A stretch of 64,000 bases of DNA from GCA-2862585 sp049890295 (GTDB lineage: Bacteria > Bacteroidota > Bacteroidia > Flavobacteriales > UBA7312). The stretch covers positions 1 to 64,000 of the forward strand of contig JBMHBP010000023.1 in the NCBI GenBank assembly GCA_049890295.1, read 5' to 3'. Both the position numbers and the translations under genes were made by a program. Under the pieces are notes generated by a model, which worked only from the letters and a program-made list of their open reading frames with translations, had not been told where the DNA came from and did no database searches. Of this stretch, positions 34,739-44,152 are shown piece by piece. Numbering within the stretch: position 1 is the stretch's first letter; each line of letters starts with the position of its first letter.

Positions 34739-36254
34739 ATTCTACTCGTCTATTGACTTCATTCATAAACCCTTCAATATAGACTTGATTTTTCGACTCA
34801 ACTGAATCTGTAACTAAGTTAAATAATAAAGGACTAGTCTCTCCTTTTGAAATTGGTTCGAGTCTATTAGAGTCAACTGCAAAAATATTAACTAAGTAAT
34901 CTACAGTTCTTTCAGCTCTTTTCATAGCCAACTTATTGTTAAATTCTAGAGACCCTCTGGTGTCAGCATGCCCAACAACATAATATTCGGTATGAGGATT
35001 AGCATTTATAACCTTCGATACTTCAGAGAGCGTCTTAAACTCTTCTTTTCGAATAATATCACTTGAAGAACTAAAATACAGGGTTGGTAAAGAACTTAGC
35101 CTTCCTCTTGTTGAGGTCGATTGACTAGGATCCTTATAAATAGTTTTTCCTTTAAAATTTACTAGTGACCCAATCTTAGAATTTTCAACATCTCTACTAT
35201 CAGGGACACCGTCCTTGTCTGAATCTATTTCTTTTCCATCACCATTAACCGATACTTTCTTGGAAGTTAATAGATCTTTATCCTTATAATCATAAACACC
35301 ATCACCATCTACATCAAGGGGTACCCCAGAGCCATCAACCTGTATCCCTTGTGATGTTTTTGGGTGCTTATCAAAATAATCTGACACCCCATCGTTGTCA
35401 GTATCAGTTGATATTTTTTGCATTTCATTATTTATGTCAATTTGATTGTTATACAACTCATCTAGTGGATTGTACCAGTGTAAAGACTTTTGTTTTTTCC
35501 CGATAGTATAACTCAAGCCTAATGAAAATGACAAAAATTTATCAGATGTACTCATTACTACATCTCTTCCTGAATATTTAACTAAATCGATATCGTCAGA
35601 ATTTATAATATAGTATTTGATCTTGGCATTTAAATCTAATCGATTGGTAATTGGATAAATGATGTTTGTTGCTAACTTAAAATAGCCTTCGCTTTGATTT
35701 TTTTCAGTTTCCAAAGATTCATTTTCATAACCTCGAAATGCTAAAAGTTCATTATTTTCAACTTTTTTGAGCGTACTATTAAATGATATTAGTCCAGCCC
35801 CAATTTCTCCTAGTAGCTTTATCTTTGATTGTCTTTTGTCAGTTGATTTAACAATAAAATTTGATAAATTAGCTACAATAGAGAGATCAAAATTTCTATA
35901 CTTAGCCAAAAACTTAGTAGAAATGGTATCGATTGCTGGATCATAGTAGGCTTCACAGAAATCACAGCTTCCATGTTGACGTCTTATGCCAGCCAGTTTT
36001 CCAATTCCGAACTCAGCTTGTAAGCCATATACGTTGTTGAACATTTTTCTGGCATTTACAGCACCTGAAAATCGGAACTCATTAAAGTTCCCTAATCGAG
36101 ATGGATAAAAATCATGTTGCTTAATATCACCTAAAAAAATGTTTGAAGAAAAGTCAGCACCTAAGGTGATTGAATTGTAGGAGTCTTGATTTTGTTGTTG
36201 TGAAAATGAAACAAATGACAACAACAAAAACAATAAGGGTAAATTGTTTTTCAT
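34719..36254 (-). CDS. OmpA-family outer-membrane protein with thrombospondin type 3 repeats
   Basis: A 511-residue envelope protein. After a signal peptide ending SFSQ, an N-terminal beta-barrel of about 250 residues ends in LSFSLGLSYTIGKK. Calcium-binding thrombospondin-3 repeats follow at about 280-350 (DTDNDGVSDYFDKHP, DVDGDGVYDYKDKD, DSDKDGVPDSRDVE). The C-terminal OmpA domain binds peptidoglycan (EYYVVGHADTRGSLEFNNKL, KRAERTVDYLV). It probably tethers the outer membrane to the wall. This architecture is typical of Bacteroidota OmpA proteins. Confidence 0.92.
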   Translation of the reverse strand: MKNNLPLLFLLLSFVSFSQQQNQDSYNSITLGADFSSNIFLGDIKQHDFYPSRLGNFNEFRFSGAVNARKMFNNVYGLQAEFGIGKLAGIRRQHGSCDFCEAYYDPAIDTISTKFLAKYRNFDLSIVANLSNFIVKSTDKRQSKIKLLGEIGAGLISFNSTLKKVENNELLAFRGYENESLETEKNQSEGYFKLATNIIYPITNRLDLNAKIKYYIINSDDIDLVKYSGRDVVMSTSDKFLSFSLGLSYTIGKKQKSLHWYNPLDELYNNQIDINNEMQKISTDTDNDGVSDYFDKHPKTSQGIQVDGSGVPLDVDGDGVYDYKDKDLLTSKKVSVNGDGKEIDSDKDGVPDSRDVENSKIGSLVNFKGKTIYKDPSQSTSTRGRLSSLPTLYFSSSSDIIRKEEFKTLSEVSKVINANPHTEYYVVGHADTRGSLEFNNKLAMKRAERTVDYLVNIFAVDSNRLEPISKGETSPLLFNLVTDSVESKNQVYIEGFMNEVNRRVEFIQKKK

Positions 36255-36384
36255 AGCTTTAATAAAATTAGTTTGAACAAATATAATGATTTTAGTATGC
36301 CCTTGAATAAAAAATTAGACAACTTCGTTTTAGTTTGACTATTAAATTTATATTTGCAGTAATTCTAATCTAATAATCATCATA

Positions 36385-38064
36385 ATGAATCGTTCAAGTT
36401 TTTTCAAGCTTCCCCTAATCATTACAGCAATTTTTCTATTGAGCTCATGTGGTTTAGACACTATGGTTTCAAAGTTCAATACTTTACAATTTCAGGTTAG
36501 TCCAACTCAAGTTGAAGTTCACGGAGGTGTCATCAACATCGAATTAGACGTTGAAATTCCAGAAAAATACTTTCAGAAAAGTGCTAAGGTTGAATTTAGA
36601 CCTATGCTTTCAGAATCTACTAATAGTGAAAATAAAGTCTTTTTTGAGCCAGTAGTACTTCAAGGAGAAAAAATATCATCTAATGGTAAAACTATCGGAT
36701 ATGCCACTGGTGGAAAATTTACTTACCAGGGCAGTGTAAATTATGAAGACGGAATGATGAATTACGACTTATTTGCTACAGCCGTTGGTACTATTAATGA
36801 CAATAGTAAAAGTTTAGGCTCCATTAAAATTGCTGATGGTGTAATGATTACTGCGACTAGAGTAATGAATACAGAAGTGCCTGCAAAATCTGACCATACT
36901 TATGAAAAGGAAACTATCCTTGAAGAAACTGCTGTAATTTACTTTACAGTTAATCAGTCGAATGTTAGATATTCTCAAAAAAGTTCAGATGAAATCCAAA
37001 AACTCAAAGAATTTGCAAAGCTGGGTTATAAAACAAAAGATATCGAAATAATATCCTTTGCTTCACCTGAGGGAAGTTTAGATATTAACGACAAAGTTTC
37101 TGAGAATAGAGGTAAATCAACCTTCAACTATGCTAAGCAACTTATGCGAAGATTAAAAGTTGATGGTGCTAAAAATGACGATATCTACATTAAAAGCTCA
37201 AAAGGTGAGGATTGGAGAGGTTTCAACAGTTTAGTTAATTCATCAAATTTAAAAGACAAAAGTAAGGTTCTTAATGTAGTAAGAAACCAAAAAGATCCGC
37301 AAAAGAGAGAAGAAGCTATTCGGGATATGGCAGAAATATATGACGCCATCGAAGATGATGTTCTACCAAAGCTGAGAAAAGCGACTATAACACTCAGGGT
37401 CTATGAGCCTAAGAAAACAGACGAAGAGATTGCTTCACTTGCAATTTCTAACCCCTCTGAATTGGATATTAAAGAAATGCTTTATGCTGCAACACTATAT
37501 AAAGAAAATTCAATTAAAAGCTCTATATACAATGTAATAACTAAAGCCTATCCCTCTGACCATAGAGCATTCAATAATTTAGCTGGTATTAATATCATCG
37601 AAAAAGATTTAAACAAAGCCAAAATGAATTTAGGAAAAGCATCAGATCTAAATCCTGAAGCTAAAGAGGTAATGGAAAATAAAGGTATACTGGCCGCAAT
37701 AAATGGAGAATTAGAATCTGCAAGTACACTGTATTCAAAATCAAATGCTTCTGATGTAAACAAAGGCATTCTTGCTATTAAAACAGGTAACTATTCCGAA
37801 GCTAGTAGCAAGCTAAAAGGTAATGAGTTCAACTCAACTCTCGCTCAAATTTTAAATGGTAACAATAGTATTACTTCTGACAACTCTGCTGAAGGGAATT
37901 ACCTTAACGCCATTTCGAGTGCACGCTCAGGTAATGACTCAAAATGTATTGAATATTTATCAAAAGCTATTAGCATGAATGCTGATTATAAATCTGAAGC
38001 TAAAAACGATATAGAATTTATTAAAGTAAATAGCAATCAAGCATTTAAGGATTTAGTAAACTAA
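36385..38064 (+). CDS. Lipoprotein with OmpA-like and TPR-like regions
   Basis: A 559-residue envelope lipoprotein. The signal peptide ends in a lipobox (FLLSSCG) with the lipidated Cys near residue 22. A beta-rich N-terminal half follows (QFQVSPTQVEVHGGVINIEL). A central OmpA-like stretch has VIYFTVNQSNVRYSQKSSDE and IISFASPEGSLDINDKVSEN. The C-terminal third is helical with TPR-like repeats (AFNNLAGINIIEKDLNKAKM, LNPEAKEVMENKGILAAING). The function is unknown; anchoring or scaffolding at the outer membrane is inferred. A -7-like TATATTTG lies at 36349. A strong terminator follows. Confidence 0.8.
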   Translation: MNRSSFFKLPLIITAIFLLSSCGLDTMVSKFNTLQFQVSPTQVEVHGGVINIELDVEIPEKYFQKSAKVEFRPMLSESTNSENKVFFEPVVLQGEKISSNGKTIGYATGGKFTYQGSVNYEDGMMNYDLFATAVGTINDNSKSLGSIKIADGVMITATRVMNTEVPAKSDHTYEKETILEETAVIYFTVNQSNVRYSQKSSDEIQKLKEFAKLGYKTKDIEIISFASPEGSLDINDKVSENRGKSTFNYAKQLMRRLKVDGAKNDDIYIKSSKGEDWRGFNSLVNSSNLKDKSKVLNVVRNQKDPQKREEAIRDMAEIYDAIEDDVLPKLRKATITLRVYEPKKTDEEIASLAISNPSELDIKEMLYAATLYKENSIKSSIYNVITKAYPSDHRAFNNLAGINIIEKDLNKAKMNLGKASDLNPEAKEVMENKGILAAINGELESASTLYSKSNASDVNKGILAIKTGNYSEASSKLKGNEFNSTLAQILNGNNSITSDNSAEGNYLNAISSARSGNDSKCIEYLSKAISMNADYKSEAKNDIEFIKVNSNQAFKDLVN

Positions 38065-38083
38065 TTCTGTAGTATCATAGAAC

Positions 38084-38115
38084 AAAAAAAAGCTCGAACA
38101 ATTCGAGCTTTTTTT
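38084..38115. terminator. Bidirectional hairpin terminator
   Basis: The stem AGCTCGAA/TTCGAGCT with loop CAA is flanked by an A-run and a T-run of seven or more. It serves the lipoprotein gene on the plus strand and the deoxynucleoside kinase on the minus strand, whose stop codon touches the T-run. Confidence 0.88.
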
Positions 38116-38743
38116 ATATGCTAACTTTATGAAAACCAATATCATAAGTCTCTTTTGATAAGCTCGTGATTTTATTAAATACGTTCTTATCAGTTACGAA
38201 ATCATAGTGACTAACATCTACTAAAACAACAGGAAACTCACTTTGTTTTCTAAAGTAATCAAAATACATGTCTTGAATAGAGATCAGATAATCATCTGAA
38301 ATACCTTGCTCAAAAGTTCTTCCTCTTTTAGAAATATTATGTTGTAGTCTAGAAACATCAGAATGTAAGTATAGTATTAAATCAGGGCGAGGTAAGTTTC
38401 TGAACGCAATATCAGTGAGCATATTAAATAACCTAAGCTCATCATCTCTGAGATTCACTTGAGCAAACAACTTGGATTTATTAAAGAAGTAATCTGAAAC
38501 TATTTCAGTCGAGAATAAATCTTTAGTTACCACCTCCCCTAACTGTCTATAGCGTTCAGCCATAAAAAACAGTTCAAGTGAAAAAGCATATCGTTCAGGG
38601 TTATTATAAAACTTTGGCAAAAAAGGATTATCAGCAAATTCTTCAAGAATTAACTTACAATTTAATTCTTTTGAAAGCAGTTTTGAAAAAGACGTCTTTC
38701 CCGAACCGATATTTCCCTCTACGGCAATAAATTGATTTGTCAT
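38114..38743 (-). CDS. Deoxynucleoside-kinase-like protein lacking the usual Asp/Glu-Arg-Ser motif
   Basis: A 209-residue P-loop kinase of the dNK family, GNIGSGKT at 10-17. It keeps the second motif (LEEFADNPFLPKFYNNPERY) and the arginine LID (ISKRGRTFEQG). The conserved D/E-R-S/T region reads STEIVSDYFFNKSKLFAQ, without the arginine seen in the paralogue at 44153. It overlaps folK upstream by ATGA. I expect a deoxynucleoside or nucleotide substrate, but activity is less certain than for the paralogue. Confidence 0.82.
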   Translation of the reverse strand: MTNQFIAVEGNIGSGKTSFSKLLSKELNCKLILEEFADNPFLPKFYNNPERYAFSLELFFMAERYRQLGEVVTKDLFSTEIVSDYFFNKSKLFAQVNLRDDELRLFNMLTDIAFRNLPRPDLILYLHSDVSRLQHNISKRGRTFEQGISDDYLISIQDMYFDYFRKQSEFPVVLVDVSHYDFVTDKNVFNKITSLSKETYDIGFHKVSI

Positions 38744-39225
38744 ATTTTTTCAACTTTTGAGTCATCACTGCAAGAACTTAGCAACTCCAAAACAGTTTTT
38801 TTAAAAATAGGATGAATAAGGTTTTCAGCAATTTCAACTAATGGTAATAATGTAAATCGCCTCTGATGAAGTCTAGGATGTGGAACAGTTAGTTCTTTAG
38901 TTTTTATTATTTCATTATTATAAAATAACATATCGATATCAATTTTTCTAGCACTATATCCTGTAGATAAATTTCTTTCTCTTCCAAGTTCTTGTTCAAT
39001 TGAAATACACTTTCTTAATACTTCAACAGGTTTAAATTGAGAATTGACACAAATAACCTTGTTCAAAAAAGTATTTTCATGTTCAAACCCCCAAGCAGGA
39101 GATTCATACAGTGACGATTCACCAACTATTTTACCTACTCCTATTCCAATTTTATATTCAGCCTCTCTAAAGTAACTTCTAGTATGACCTAAATTACCGC
39201 CCAACAACAAAAAGACATCATTCAT
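38740..39225 (-). CDS. folK: 6-hydroxymethyl-7,8-dihydropterin pyrophosphokinase
   Basis: Transfers pyrophosphate from ATP to 6-hydroxymethyldihydropterin in folate synthesis. The 161-residue protein has LLLGGNLGHTRSYFREAE, the substrate loop LYESPAWGFEHENTFLN, GRERNLSTGYSARKIDIDML (metal-binding DIDML) and VPHPRLHQRRFTLLPL. It is translationally coupled to the dNK-like gene by an ATGA overlap. Confidence 0.95.
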   Translation of the reverse strand: MNDVFLLLGGNLGHTRSYFREAEYKIGIGVGKIVGESSLYESPAWGFEHENTFLNKVICVNSQFKPVEVLRKCISIEQELGRERNLSTGYSARKIDIDMLFYNNEIIKTKELTVPHPRLHQRRFTLLPLVEIAENLIHPIFKKTVLELLSSCSDDSKVEKI

Positions 39226-39310
39226 TAGTTTTAGAATTCAAAATAGTGTTTAACAAATATTCTAAAAATAAAGTAAATTTGAATCAATAATTATATTTAA
39301 AATAAAAGCT

Positions 39311-41071
39311 ATGCTGAATTTCCTCAAAAGTATCCTTAAATCTGTTTTTGTTACACTAATTTCTTTTTTTGTTATCCTTTCAGTTTTAGTTTTGATTGGT
39401 TTATCGACTTCACAATCAGATGGTGAAACAACCATAAATGATCAAACTGTATTAGAAATTAGATTAAATGAAAATATTGTTGACAGGAGTTCTGAGTTTG
39501 ACTTTGATATTAACTCATTAATGAATGAAGATATTGCCTTAGGTCTAAATCAAATACTAAAATCTATTGAGAAAGCAAGATACGATGATAGAGTTAAAGG
39601 TATATATCTCAATGTTCAAAGCATTAATGCTGGTTCAGCCACAATAAACGAAATACGCCATAAACTTCAGACTTTCAAAGATTCTACGGATAAATTTATT
39701 GTAGCCTATAGTGAAGTATATACACAAAGTGCTTATTACCTTTCCTCTGTTGCCCATAAAGTATACCTACATCCTGAAGGAGCTATTGAGTTTAAGGGTT
39801 TGTCCTATGAAGGTATGTTTTTCAAAGGAGCTTTAAAAAAACTAAATGTTGAAGCTCAAATTATAAGACATGGAAAATTTAAAAGTGCCGTTGAGCCTTA
39901 CATTTTAGACAAAATGAGTGTTGAAAATAGAGAACAAGTCAGTTTATTCGTATCAACTATTTGGAATAATTTAAAATCACAAATTGCTCAATCAAGAAAT
40001 CTTTCTATTTCAAAACTTGATAATATTGCTGATAGTTTACTAGTTAAGTCTGCCAAAGATGCTGTTGAATATCATCTTGCAGATGCTCTATTGTATGAAG
40101 ACCAAGTAAATGATACCCTAAAAAAACTAATACAAGTTCAACCGGATGATAAAGTAACAAAAGTATCATTAAAGGAATATGCATCTGTTGGTGTAAATAC
40201 TGGTAAAAAATATTCAAAAGATAAAATTGCTATTATATATGCACAAGGCACTATAAATAGTGGAAAAGGAGACAATCAATCTATAGGCTCAGAAACTACA
40301 TCCAAAGCTATTAGAAAAGCTCGTAAAGATGATAAGATACAAGCAATAGTTTTACGCGTCAATTCACCTGGCGGTAGTGCTTTAGCTTCAGAGACAATTT
40401 TACGCGAAATGGAATTAGCAAAAACTGTTAAACCAGTTATTGTTTCTATGGGTGATGTGGCAGCTTCAGGCGGTTATTATATTGCATGTAAAGCCGATAC
40501 GATTGTAGCAAATCCAACAACAATTACAGGATCTATTGGGGTATTTGGTGTGGTACCAAACATAGAGGGTATGCTAGAAAATAAATTAGGAATAACTACA
40601 GATCGAGTCAACACAAATAAGTATTCTGATCTTGGATCAATCACACGTCCTTTGACAACACGTGAAAAAGCCATAATAAAAAATCAAATCGAAAGAATAT
40701 ACGATACCTTCATTTCTCATGTTGCGAGCGGAAGGAATCTTAAAAAAGAAGACGTTGATGCTGTTGGGCAAGGACGAGTCTGGACTGGTGAAGATGCCAA
40801 AAGGCTAGGACTAGTTGATGTACTTGGTGGTCTTGAAGATGCAGTAAGTATTGCTGCTAAAATGGCTAACATAGATAATTATAGAGTTACAAATTTGCCT
40901 AAGCTTAAAAATCCGATTGAAGAATTTTTTACTGATTTTAGTGTACAAATAAAGCATAAACTAATTAAAGATGAGATAGGTCAGTCATACCTCTATTACA
41001 AGCAATTAAACGAAATACAAAATATGGATAGGATACAAATGAGGATGCCTATGCAATTTGAGATTTACTAA
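39311..41071 (+). CDS. sppA: Signal peptide peptidase SppA, long (67K) form
   Basis: A membrane serine protease that digests cleaved signal peptides. The 586-residue protein has an N-terminal membrane helix (FVTLISFFVILSVLVLIGL) and two tandem S49 domains. The N-terminal one supplies the catalytic Lys region (IIRHGKFKSAVEPYILDKMS). The C-terminal one supplies the Ser nucleophile in GDVAASGGYYIACKADTIVA. This matches the E. coli SppA layout. TAAATTTG at 39274-39281 is a plausible -7 element. Confidence 0.94.
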   Translation: MLNFLKSILKSVFVTLISFFVILSVLVLIGLSTSQSDGETTINDQTVLEIRLNENIVDRSSEFDFDINSLMNEDIALGLNQILKSIEKARYDDRVKGIYLNVQSINAGSATINEIRHKLQTFKDSTDKFIVAYSEVYTQSAYYLSSVAHKVYLHPEGAIEFKGLSYEGMFFKGALKKLNVEAQIIRHGKFKSAVEPYILDKMSVENREQVSLFVSTIWNNLKSQIAQSRNLSISKLDNIADSLLVKSAKDAVEYHLADALLYEDQVNDTLKKLIQVQPDDKVTKVSLKEYASVGVNTGKKYSKDKIAIIYAQGTINSGKGDNQSIGSETTSKAIRKARKDDKIQAIVLRVNSPGGSALASETILREMELAKTVKPVIVSMGDVAASGGYYIACKADTIVANPTTITGSIGVFGVVPNIEGMLENKLGITTDRVNTNKYSDLGSITRPLTTREKAIIKNQIERIYDTFISHVASGRNLKKEDVDAVGQGRVWTGEDAKRLGLVDVLGGLEDAVSIAAKMANIDNYRVTNLPKLKNPIEEFFTDFSVQIKHKLIKDEIGQSYLYYKQLNEIQNMDRIQMRMPMQFEIY

Positions 41072-41085
41072 TTAGTTTTTTTTGG

Positions 41086-41760
41086 GTGAATAAGCAAGCA
41101 CAAACACTTTTTTTAATCCTTAGCGGAATATTTATAGCAGCCCTAGTGAGCTGTAACCTTATTTTCCAAAAGTTTTTTACTTGGTCACCCTTTGGTATTT
41201 ATACCTTTGAAATATCGGTTGGAATTATTCCATATCCCATTACCTTTTTAGTAACTGATATTATTTCAGAAATATATGGTCGAAAGAAAGCCAACACAGT
41301 AGTTTTATCAGGTCTTTTTTCAAGTTTATTTGTTTTAGGTATAGTCATGCTAGCTAACGCTAGCGAAGCAACAGCCTGGTCACCAGTGGATAATCAAACG
41401 TTTAGTGATGTATTTGGTCTAACAGGAGTTGCAGTAGGGGCCTCAATGTTAGCCTATTTATTAGCACAATTTGTGGATATCAGAATTTTTCATTTTTGGA
41501 AAAACTTAACTAAGGGTAAGCATTTATGGCTAAGAAATAATGCCTCTACTTTTAGTTCTCAACTAGTAGATACGGCTACAATTCTCACTTTACTTTGTTT
41601 AACTGGTGGGATAGCATGGGATAAGTTTTGGGTATTACTTTTAAATGGATTTCTTTTCAAAGTGTTAATGGCACTAATAGACACACCAATCCTCTACATT
41701 TTGATCGCCTACATCAGAAAAAAATTCAACTTAAAGGTTGGGGAAGAATTAGACTTTTAA
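41086..41760 (+). CDS. Queuosine precursor transporter (YhhQ/QPTR family)
   Basis: A 224-residue inner-membrane protein with about six helices (LILSGIFIAALVSCNLIFQ, PITFLVTDIISEIYGRKKAN and others). The conserved DIISEIYGRKKA segment marks the VUT/YhhQ family, which imports preQ0/preQ1 or a related base. The start is GTG at 41086; no ATG fits upstream. Together with queD at 25294 it suggests that the cell makes or salvages queuosine. Its stop overlaps that of the DUF2797 gene (TTAA). Confidence 0.88.
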   Translation: MNKQAQTLFLILSGIFIAALVSCNLIFQKFFTWSPFGIYTFEISVGIIPYPITFLVTDIISEIYGRKKANTVVLSGLFSSLFVLGIVMLANASEATAWSPVDNQTFSDVFGLTGVAVGASMLAYLLAQFVDIRIFHFWKNLTKGKHLWLRNNASTFSSQLVDTATILTLLCLTGGIAWDKFWVLLLNGFLFKVLMALIDTPILYILIAYIRKKFNLKVGEELDF

Positions 41761-42554
41761 CACTCCAACGATACTACATATCCCTGATGTTTTCTAATAT
41801 TTAAAACATTTAGATTATCAAACATTAAATATTGACCCTTTATACCAGTTAATGTTCCTTCAATCACTTCAAATTTATCAAAGCTCATACTTTTAACTTT
41901 TAAGGGGTATTGAATGACCGGATATTCTAAATCATTTAATTCAGTATCATCAAGAACATATTGCCTCAAATCAGCTGGTAAATAATCTATAAGCTCACGT
42001 TTCAAATCCACTAAGTTGATATCAGGATTTATGTCATTTTTAAGCATTTTTTGCCAGAGAGTTTTGTCTGCAATAAACTGTTTAAGTGTAACCTCTATCA
42101 TACCTGCTAAATACCTATTAGGTGTTTCGGCTAAAACAATAGTTTGAACTGCACCTTGATCAATCCAACGGGTTGGAATCTGTGGTTTACGGGTTATTCC
42201 AACTTTTGCATTGGCAGTCAAAGACAAATAAACTATTTGGGGAGTAAGGTGATATTTTCTTTCCCATTCCATATCTCTACCCTCTCCCAAATGTGCTCTA
42301 CATTTTTCAGGATGTATGATACATTCTGAAGCAATTGGTGAAGATTTAAAACATGGGTAACAAAGACCCTGATTAAAAGACTTATATGTCTTAGAACCAC
42401 AATTGGTACAGATAATTTTATTGTCAAAAGAGAAACGAATTGACCTACCAATCAATGCATTCATATCAATCGAATGTTCACCAATAGGTAAATGGTACTG
42501 AATTGGTGATTTTAATTCAGATTTCATTTTTAGTAAGCTCCCTTTTACTTTCAT
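41757..42554 (-). CDS. DUF2797 family protein (zinc finger plus GIY-YIG-like segment)
   Basis: A 265-residue protein of the DUF2797 family, function unknown. Seen: a four-cysteine knuckle C49-x2-C52...C65-x2-C68, more Cys/His at 78-85, and then VYLSLTANAKVGIT (108-121) with Arg129 and Glu154. The order VYL, VGIT, Arg, Glu resembles the catalytic core of GIY-YIG nucleases. That link is my inference and not an assignment. There is no signal peptide. It may bind nucleic acid. It is convergent with the transporter gene. Confidence 0.8.
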   Translation of the reverse strand: MKVKGSLLKMKSELKSPIQYHLPIGEHSIDMNALIGRSIRFSFDNKIICTNCGSKTYKSFNQGLCYPCFKSSPIASECIIHPEKCRAHLGEGRDMEWERKYHLTPQIVYLSLTANAKVGITRKPQIPTRWIDQGAVQTIVLAETPNRYLAGMIEVTLKQFIADKTLWQKMLKNDINPDINLVDLKRELIDYLPADLRQYVLDDTELNDLEYPVIQYPLKVKSMSFDKFEVIEGTLTGIKGQYLMFDNLNVLNIRKHQGYVVSLEC

Positions 42555-42599
42555 AACAAAATAGTATTTTTACCCAATAGGATATTCAAGTTCTAAAAT

Positions 42600-44102
42600 A
42601 TGATTTTTTCTTTAAAAAATACATTGATGTCATGGGTAATGAGAAAACGCATTTACCAAATAGATATGTTTTTAAATTATCCAAATGATGTACAAAAAGA
42701 ATGGTTAGAACTGCTCATTGATACAGCTAAAAATACTGAATTTGGTAGAAAATATCACTTCTCGGAGATTATTTCGTACGAGGATTTTAAGCAAAGAGTT
42801 CCTGTTTCCGAATACGACGACTTAAGGCCATATATTGACCGATTACGTAAAGGAGAAGAAAATATATTATGGCCTAGTAAAAGCAAATGGTTTGCCAAAT
42901 CTTCTGGAACTAGCGGTAGTAGAAGTAAGTATATACCTGTCACAAAAGAATCCCTTTATGATTGTCATTTTAAAGGCGGTAAAGACATGTTATCTATTTA
43001 TTGTAACAACTATCAAGATACGCAGGTTTTTAACGGCAAAAGTGTTATAATGGGTGGAAGCCATGAACCTTCTTTAAGTACACAAAAAAAAGACGGTGAC
43101 CTTTCAGCCATTATTGTTGAAAATCTTCCTTTTTGGGTCAATTTTCACCAAACACCAAATAAGGAAATTCGACTAATGAATGATTTTGAGAAAAAAATCG
43201 ATCAAATGGCCAATATTACGTCACAAGAAGACGTCACAAATATTTCAGGTGTACCATCGTGGATGTTAGTTTTGTTTCATAAAATTTTGGAAAAAACAGA
43301 TGCAAAACACATTAATGAAGTTTGGCCAAACTTAGAGCTGTATATTCACGGAGGTGTTAATTTCACACCATATAAATCACAATTTGACAAACTCATTCCA
43401 TTTGGTGTAAACTATTTGGAAACATACAATGCATCTGAAGGCTTTTTTGGTATTCAAGACCAAAAAAACAGCAGCGAGATGCTACTGATGCTAGACTATG
43501 GCATATTTTATGAGTTCATACCTTCCGACAAGATGAACAGAGATGATGCAATTCCTTTGTGGGAGGTCGAAATTGGAGTAAATTATGCATTATTAATTTC
43601 TACCAATGCAGGACTTTGGAGATATATGATTGGTGATACAATAAAATTCACATCAACTAGCCCCTATAGATTTCATATTACTGGTCGAGTTAGTCAATTT
43701 ATTAATGCATTTGGTGAGGAACTGATTATGGATAATGCCGAAAAAGCAATCAAATATGCATGTAAAAAAAATAATGCTACGGTACTTGAATATACTGCTG
43801 GACCTATTTTTATGCAAGACAATAGTCAAGGTGCACATGAATGGATAATTGAATTTGAAAATATACCGACTCAAATCGAAACTTTTACAGATGATTTAGA
43901 TGAAATGCTCAAACAGTTAAATTCTGATTATGCTGCCAAGCGCAATAATAATATGGCATTAGAACGTCCAATCATACAAATAGCTAAAAAGGGAACCTTT
44001 TATAATTGGATGAAATCTAAAGGTAAATTAGGACGACAATTTAAGGTTCCAAGATTGGCTAATCATAGAGAGTACATTGATTCCATTTTTAATATGATGT
44101 AA
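42600..44102 (+). CDS. GH3-family acyl-adenylating enzyme
   Basis: A 500-residue protein of the GH3 family, known in plants as acyl-acid amido synthetases (auxin, jasmonate) of the ANL superfamily. Seen are the ATP loop KSSGTSGSRSKYIPVT at about 100-116, ETYNASEGFFGIQD (motif 2) and GLWRYMIGDTIKFTS with the adenylate-binding Asp. FHITGRVSQFINAFGEELI leads to the C-terminal lid. Bacterial members are common in Bacteroidota, but the acid and the nucleophile are unknown. It is divergent from DUF2797 by 45 bp. Confidence 0.9.
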   Translation: MIFSLKNTLMSWVMRKRIYQIDMFLNYPNDVQKEWLELLIDTAKNTEFGRKYHFSEIISYEDFKQRVPVSEYDDLRPYIDRLRKGEENILWPSKSKWFAKSSGTSGSRSKYIPVTKESLYDCHFKGGKDMLSIYCNNYQDTQVFNGKSVIMGGSHEPSLSTQKKDGDLSAIIVENLPFWVNFHQTPNKEIRLMNDFEKKIDQMANITSQEDVTNISGVPSWMLVLFHKILEKTDAKHINEVWPNLELYIHGGVNFTPYKSQFDKLIPFGVNYLETYNASEGFFGIQDQKNSSEMLLMLDYGIFYEFIPSDKMNRDDAIPLWEVEIGVNYALLISTNAGLWRYMIGDTIKFTSTSPYRFHITGRVSQFINAFGEELIMDNAEKAIKYACKKNNATVLEYTAGPIFMQDNSQGAHEWIIEFENIPTQIETFTDDLDEMLKQLNSDYAAKRNNNMALERPIIQIAKKGTFYNWMKSKGKLGRQFKVPRLANHREYIDSIFNMM

Positions 44103-44152
44103 ATTATGAAATCATAGAATTTCTCTTAAATTAGTGGAAAAATATTTTAACC

